Source: Haplomitrium mnioides (taxonomy: Eukaryota > Marchantiophyta > Haplomitriopsida > Calobryales). Taken from it: a stretch of DNA of 64,000 bases. The DNA lies in the NCBI GenBank assembly GCA_049999725.1, contig JBNGIS010021928.1, positions 1 to 64,000 on the forward strand, given 5' to 3'. The notes below the pieces were generated by a model that worked only from the letters and a program-made list of their open reading frames with translations, made no database searches and had not been told where the DNA came from. Below, one piece after another: positions 63,359-64,000 of the stretch (position 1 is its first letter; every line of letters begins with the position of its first letter). A program made the translations under genes and the position numbers.

Positions 63359-63545
63359 ACTGCAATGCCCATACGCGCATAGACTCTGAAGTTCATGCGT
63401 GCGTGTACTTGGAAGTCCCGGTGCGCATAGACTTTTGAGTCCAAGCGCCAAGACTTCAATGTCAATGGGCGCATGGATAGAGTGTCTAGGCGCCCAAGGA
63501 CTCCAAGTCCCTACGCGTAGGGACTACAATGTCCATGCAAGCAAA
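63359..63545. repeat. Minisatellite in intron 2 of copy B gene 2
   Basis: About seven 24-bp units with GACTCTGAAGTTCATGCGTG and GACTTTTGAGTCC-like pieces, same family as the other three gene 2 introns. Flanked by the exon 2 donor at 63246 and the exon 3 acceptor at about 63666. Confidence 0.85.
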
Positions 63546-64000
63546 TTGTAAAGTCAATCTTAGTTTTACCACTAGAGTCTTTGCTCAAATTGTTTTCCTC
63601 TCTAAACTGTAAACATTTTTTTGTTGTCTCCTCTAATTTTTATTTTTTTTTGTTTTTGGTGTGTAGAGGGGGACAAAACGTTTAAACGACAGCTTGCCAA
63701 AAAAATTTGATGGCAGCTGCAAAAGGGAGAAAAAAATCGGGGGTTGAAGAAGCCTCAGATAATCAAGACCAACCTCCAACACTTGTTTCCTACCCTCTTG
63801 CTTTTCTGCTTCATTGCTAGAAAGCTAAAGAGAAGAAATCAAGGCAGCAAAATGATGTTGCTGCACTTCCAATTGATGGACTTCCGAGAGACGAAGACGA
63901 GGACTTACTGTCCTTTGTTGATGGACTCAAAGTAGCATATTACCAAGTCCATGAGGAGTCCAATGCTTGTCAATTTAAAGGATTTGTATTTGTGAAACCT

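Larger units (their letters stand above)
54480..64000. mobile_element. Copy B of the two-gene DNA transposon (runs off the window)
   Basis: Inverted relative to copy A. Gene 1 runs on the minus strand from about 58690 to 54480. Gene 2 runs on the plus strand from 59167 to the window end. A bidirectional promoter separates them. The copy includes the transposase core that copy A lacks, and a nested Ty1-copia element at 60650-62454. Left end and target duplication were not identified. Confidence 0.7.
59167..64000 (+). pseudogene. Copy B gene 2: ParB-like plus methyltransferase protein, truncated by the window edge
   Basis: ATG at 59167 (MTSQVNV). Exon 1 to 59516 needs two frame changes but holds the same KPYKYLDVIK, GSLKDLDQHLYIF, GLVVQITMIRE blocks as copy A. 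It goes on to APIWLLVQSQDAITLY. Donor AAG/GTAAGATT follows. The intron 1 acceptor near 59990 has lost its CAG. Exon 2 from 59991 is open apart from TAG at 60091, TAG at 60223 and TGA at 60571. It encodes a Pro/Ser/Lys-rich linker and the start of the ParB-like domain, is split by a Ty1-copia insertion at 60650, and resumes at 62455. Exon 2 ends at 63245 (TTG/GTAAGTT) and exon 3 starts near 63667. The last codons (DEDEDLLSFVDGLKVAYYQVHEE, KGFVFVKP) stop just short of the motif IV position seen in copy A. Confidence 0.62.

Overview
This is nuclear DNA of a land plant (species not identifiable from the window). It is a gene-poor, heterochromatin-like block with no host gene, tRNA or rRNA that I can support. 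The plant assignment rests on the retrotransposon lineages: a Tat/Athila-like Ty3-gypsy element, a Ty3-gypsy chromovirus with a C-terminal chromodomain, and Ty1-copia remnants. All are low-GC, with methylation-decay style mutations.

Layout. (1) 126-45385 is one satellite array of 51-73 bp related monomers. It is split by two LTR retrotransposons. Up to about 34170 the array has a mixed higher-order structure (51 + 52 + n x 57 + 73 bp). From 34171 to 45385 it is a simpler 104-bp dimer. (2) 13176-27083 is a 13.9-kb Tat/Athila-like element with 3.3-3.8 kb LTRs and an exact 5-bp target duplication. A 239-bp solo LTR is nested in its 5' LTR. Its gag-pol is colinear but carries about 15 stop codons. 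(3) 36686-41926 is a 5.2-kb chromovirus, much older by LTR divergence. (4) 45386-64000 is a different world. It holds two diverged copies, in inverted orientation, of what I read as one large two-gene DNA transposon.

Each copy of that transposon has a bidirectional TATA-containing promoter driving two divergent genes. Gene 1 encodes a transposase-like protein whose conserved blocks match my recollection of the DUF7869 family. Gene 2 is a three-or-more-exon gene. Its product combines an unrecognised N-terminal domain, a ParB-like nuclease-fold domain and, in copy A, a permuted N6/N4-type DNA methyltransferase. The introns and the start of gene 1 are loaded with short repeats built on a palindromic ATGCGCGCAT-type core. 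Both copies are pseudogenised. Copy B gene 2 is further broken by a 1.8-kb internally deleted Ty1-copia element (60650-62454), and copy A preserves the empty site. A transposase paired with a ParB-methyltransferase is the most interesting signal in the window.

Two assembly gaps (26544-26553 and 51424-51523) are present. The first is flanked by identical 47-bp sequences and looks like an unmerged overlap. Copy B gene 2 runs off the right edge just before its expected methyltransferase catalytic motif.
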